Shown here in pieces: positions 23,191-25,813 of a DNA stretch of 25,813 nucleotides; within the stretch, counting starts at the first letter, position 1; each line of letters starts with the position of its first letter. The notes under the pieces are model-generated. The model saw only the letters and a program-made list of their open reading frames with translations, was not told where the DNA came from and made no database searches. The position numbers and the translations under genes are program-made. Location: assembly GCA_964611755.1 (NCBI GenBank), contig CAZTBB010000022.1:1-25813 (forward strand). The letters run 5' to 3'. The stretch comes from CAZTBB01 sp964611755. GTDB lineage: Bacteria; Pseudomonadota; Alphaproteobacteria; Micavibrionales; Micavibrionaceae.

Positions 23191-24648
23191 ATGACAAAAG
23201 ATATTCTTATTGTTGATGATGAAGCCGATATTTGTAATCTGGTTTGCGGCATTTTAGAAGATGAAGGGTTCTCAACCCGCACGGCCGCGAATTCTCAACA
23301 AGCTTTCGAAAAAATAGCCGATAAGCGCCCTGACCTGATTATTCAGGATATTTGGTTGCAGGGAAGCGATAAAGATGGAATCCAGATTCTTGAGCAGGTC
23401 AAAAAGGACTATCCTTATCTTCCCGTCGTTATGATTAGTGGCCACGGTACTATTGAAACGGCGGTGTCGGCCATAAAAAAAGGCGCGTATGATTTTATCG
23501 AAAAGCCGTTCAAGTCTGATCGTTTGTTATTAATGATTGCCCGTGCTTTGGAAAATGCCTCTCTGAGGCGCGAGAATGATGCGTTCAAACAAAAAACAAA
23601 ACCTTTGAGTGATTTGATTGGCAAGTCTGCTGCTATAGATTCCGTGCGTCAGGTTTTGGAGAGGGTATCCCCAACCAATAGCCGCGTGCTGATTACGGGC
23701 AAGCCCGGTACAGGAAAAGAAATTGCAGCGCGCTATATCCACGCCGCTTCATCGCGCGCGAATGAGCCCTTTATGACCTTGAATTGTGCCATTTTACGCC
23801 CAGAGCGGCTGGAGATAGAACTTTTCGGATCAGAAGAAGAGGGCGGCACCAGAAGTGGTATTTTAGAGCAGGCAAATGGAGGGACATTATTTCTCGATGA
23901 GGTGTCTGATATGCCGCTTGAGACGCAAGGCAAAATTGTTAACGTCCTGCAAAATCAGACTTTTCAAAGACTGGGCAGTGATCGGCAAACCCAGATTGAC
24001 GTGCGCATTATTGCTTCGACCAACAAAGATTTAGAAGAAATGATTGATGAGGGCAATTTCCGCCAAGATCTTTATTACCGTTTAAATGTTGTTCCGGTTG
24101 TTATGCCAAGCCTTCAGCAACGCGCGGATGATATACCCGAATTGTTGAAATATTTTTCAGGAATTATTTCCGATGTAACAGGCATGCCTCAAAAAGGGTT
24201 TACGCAAGGGGCTATCTCAGCGTTGCAAGAATATGCATGGCCCGGAAACGTGCGTCAATTGCGCAATGTTGTGGAATGGATCATGATTATGCATGGCGGG
24301 ATCGAGGCTAAATCTTTTGATGTTTCCCATCTTCCGCCCGAAATTTCGACGGGTGAGAACACTCAATCCTCTTATCAGGCTTCCGAGGCGGGCTCCGTTG
24401 AATCTTATGATTTTATGGCTTTGCCGTTGCGTGATGCACGTGAGGTTTTTGAAAAAGCGTATCTTGGCCAGCAAATCAAACGCTTTGGTGGTAACGTCTC
24501 TAAAACCGCGCAATTTATTGGCATGGAAAGATCTGCTCTGCACAGAAAGCTAAAATCTCTTGATATTATCGGCAATGAAAAAGCCTCTGATGAGAAATCA
24601 GATTCAACAGCCAAGCAAGTAGAAGACAAAAAAGTCGCTTCGATGTAA
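23191..24648 (+). CDS. ntrX: NtrX-type response regulator, without a GAFTGA loop
   Basis: NtrX is the partner regulator of NtrY. The 485-residue protein has a receiver domain (1-120) with phospho-acceptor Asp53 in LIIQDIWLQG and Lys in DFIEKPF, then an AAA+ domain with Walker A GKPGTGKE (170-177) and Walker B GGTLFLDE (230-237). A Fis-type helix-turn-helix follows near 435-460 (GNVSKTAQFIGMERSALHRKL), then a charged Lys/Asp/Ser tail. Where sigma54 activators carry GAFTGA, only SEEEGGTRS (214-222) lies between ELFG and GILEQA, so the loop that contacts sigma54 is deleted. This suggests it does not activate sigma54 promoters. No strong ribosome binding site precedes the ATG. A hairpin terminator follows. 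Confidence 0.95.
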   Translation: MTKDILIVDDEADICNLVCGILEDEGFSTRTAANSQQAFEKIADKRPDLIIQDIWLQGSDKDGIQILEQVKKDYPYLPVVMISGHGTIETAVSAIKKGAYDFIEKPFKSDRLLLMIARALENASLRRENDAFKQKTKPLSDLIGKSAAIDSVRQVLERVSPTNSRVLITGKPGTGKEIAARYIHAASSRANEPFMTLNCAILRPERLEIELFGSEEEGGTRSGILEQANGGTLFLDEVSDMPLETQGKIVNVLQNQTFQRLGSDRQTQIDVRIIASTNKDLEEMIDEGNFRQDLYYRLNVVPVVMPSLQQRADDIPELLKYFSGIISDVTGMPQKGFTQGAISALQEYAWPGNVRQLRNVVEWIMIMHGGIEAKSFDVSHLPPEISTGENTQSSYQASEAGSVESYDFMALPLRDAREVFEKAYLGQQIKRFGGNVSKTAQFIGMERSALHRKLKSLDIIGNEKASDEKSDSTAKQVEDKKVASM

Positions 24649-24659
24649 ACTACCTCCAC

Positions 24660-24690
24660 AAGCCAGAAACGATTCTGGCTTTATGTTGTA
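24660..24690 (+). terminator. Hairpin terminator or attenuator between ntrX and trkA
   Basis: AAGCCAGAA (24660-24668) and TTCTGGCTT (24673-24681) form a perfect 9-bp stem with the four-base loop ACGA, followed by a T-rich but interrupted tail (TTATGTTGT). It lies 12 bases after the ntrX stop and ends about 30 bases before trkA. The short T-run suggests partial read-through into trkA. Confidence 0.7.
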
Positions 24691-24713
24691 AAACAATGAC
24701 AAGGATAGAATAG

Positions 24714-25813
24714 ATGAGGGTCATAATTTGTGGGGCCGGTCAGGTTGGATACAATATAGCTGCTTATCTCTCACGCGAAGATAATGATGTTACGGTGATT
24801 GATAAAGACCCGTTAGCCATCGCCAAGGTGAATGAAGACCTTGATGTGAACGGTGTCGTTGGCCACGCATCAAACCCGGCTGTACTGATGGGTGGGGGCG
24901 CTAGTGACGCTGATATGATTATCGCGGTTACGGAATCCGATGAGGTGAATATGGTTGCCTGTCAGGTGACCCATTCTTTGTTTAATATTCCTAAAAAAAT
25001 TGCCCGTATCCGGCGTCAGGATTACTTGGATCCGGCGTGGTCAAACTTGTTCAGCCGTGCCCACATGCCGATTGACGTGATTATCTCGCCTGAAATTATT
25101 GTGGCCGAGGATATTAACCGTCGCCTATCTGTTCCCGGGACAACATCTGTTGTCAGGGTGGCAGGCGGCCTTGCCCATGTGATCGGTGTGATTTGTGAGG
25201 ATAATTGCCCGGTCTTGCATACGCCACTGGATCAAATCGCATCACTCTTTCCGGATCTTGATTTTAAAATTGTAGCGGTTATTCGAAACAATAAGCCGGT
25301 CTTGCTTGATTCAAGTGAGCAGATTTTACCCGAAGATGAGGTGTATTTTGTAGCCAATACCGAGCACGTGCAGCGTGTTATGGCGGCTTTTGGCCATGAG
25401 GAGCAAGAGGCGCGCCGTATTGTGATTGCCGGAGGTGGTAATATCGGCCTTGGGCTTGCGCGTATGTTGATTAAAACCAATCCTGGCCTTCAAATTAAAA
25501 TCATAGAGAGAAACCGAGAGCGTGCAGAATATCTGAGCGAACAACTGCCGGAGACAATTATTTTGAATGGTGATGGCCTCGTAAAGGAGATCATGCTTGA
25601 GGCCGGTATTGAGAATGCAGAGACATATGTGGCGGTGACCAATGATGATGAAAGCAATATTATCGGCTCACTGCTTGCCAAGCAGCAGGGCTGTGCCCGA
25701 GCCATTACATTGGTTAATAATACGTCCTATTCTTCTCTCGTAGGATCATTGGGGGTTGATGCGATGGTATCCCCGCGCTCGACGGTTGTGGCGACAATTA
25801 TGCAGCATGTCAG
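24714..25813 (+). CDS. trkA: Trk potassium uptake protein TrkA (partial, C-terminus off the window)
   Basis: TrkA is the peripheral cytoplasmic regulatory subunit of Trk potassium transporters; it binds NAD(H) and nucleotides. The visible 366 residues cover the first RCK_N Rossmann domain (GAGQVGYNIAAYLS, VTVIDKDP, acidic end of the second strand), the first RCK_C domain (about 140-225), and a second Rossmann domain beginning IVIAGGGNIGLGLARML with NDDESNIIGSLLA. The usual length is about 458, so about 90 residues, including the second RCK_C domain, lie past the right edge. AAGGAT is 8 bases before the ATG. The ntrYX-trkA order is common in alphaproteobacteria; the TrkH/TrkG channel subunit is not in the window. 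Confidence 0.96.
   Translation, partial: MRVIICGAGQVGYNIAAYLSREDNDVTVIDKDPLAIAKVNEDLDVNGVVGHASNPAVLMGGGASDADMIIAVTESDEVNMVACQVTHSLFNIPKKIARIRRQDYLDPAWSNLFSRAHMPIDVIISPEIIVAEDINRRLSVPGTTSVVRVAGGLAHVIGVICEDNCPVLHTPLDQIASLFPDLDFKIVAVIRNNKPVLLDSSEQILPEDEVYFVANTEHVQRVMAAFGHEEQEARRIVIAGGGNIGLGLARMLIKTNPGLQIKIIERNRERAEYLSEQLPETIILNGDGLVKEIMLEAGIENAETYVAVTNDDESNIIGSLLAKQQGCARAITLVNNTSYSSLVGSLGVDAMVSPRSTVVATIMQHV

Noticed and set aside
1..25813. CRISPR arrays, tRNA or rRNA genes, insertion sequences, prophage genes
   Set aside because: No regularly spaced direct repeats, cloverleaf-like sequences, transposase or integrase motifs or terminal inverted repeats were recognised on either strand.

Overview
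The window is a gene-dense chromosomal segment of a Gram-negative alphaproteobacterium. Supporting traits are a fused ispD-ispF gene, a pyruvate dehydrogenase E1-beta with its own N-terminal lipoyl domain, the NtrY/NtrX two-component pair next to trkA, and kdsA for lipopolysaccharide Kdo synthesis. The gene orders ppiD-trpE divergent from tpiA-secG-pyrG and kdsA-eno-ftsB-pdhABC-lpdA-lipA also fit. I cannot name a genus. No tRNA, rRNA, CRISPR array, phage gene or insertion sequence is visible, and no stretch over 300 bases lacks a gene.

Layout. (1) 1-3015, minus strand: a PpiD/SurA-type periplasmic foldase followed by trpE, which runs off the left edge. (2) 3175-15163, plus strand: tpiA, secG, pyrG, an unknown 131-residue gene, kdsA, eno, ftsB, then a pyruvate dehydrogenase operon (pdhA, pdhB, an unknown 88-residue gene, pdhC, a small MbcA/ParS/Xre-like gene, lpdA). 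(3) 15168-15839, minus: an unknown AT-richer gene sitting between lpdA and lipA. (4) 16066-17557, plus: lipA and a COQ10/RatA-type START-domain gene. (5) 17488-20663, minus: ispDF, pgpA, cinA (pncC type) and a glycosyltransferase-like gene, tightly packed; the last overlaps the COQ10-like gene tail to tail. (6) 20751-25813, plus: ntrY, ntrX, a clear hairpin terminator, and trkA, which runs off the right edge.

How the genes fit together. tpiA and eno serve glycolysis. pdhA/B/C and lpdA encode a complete pyruvate dehydrogenase complex, and lipA makes the lipoyl cofactor carried by the PdhB and PdhC lipoyl domains. kdsA, pgpA and ispDF feed envelope and isoprenoid synthesis. secG and ppiD serve export and folding, ftsB serves division, pyrG makes CTP. 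ntrYX and trkA cover envelope/redox/nitrogen signalling and potassium uptake.

Most of the window is housekeeping, and I do not see a convincing new multi-gene system. The parts that deserve attention are the small uncharacterised genes embedded in these operons: two within the pyruvate dehydrogenase operon, one between pyrG and kdsA, and one splitting lpdA from lipA. NtrX without a GAFTGA loop, the 70-bp convergent gene overlap and a few inverted repeats at gene starts are also worth checking.
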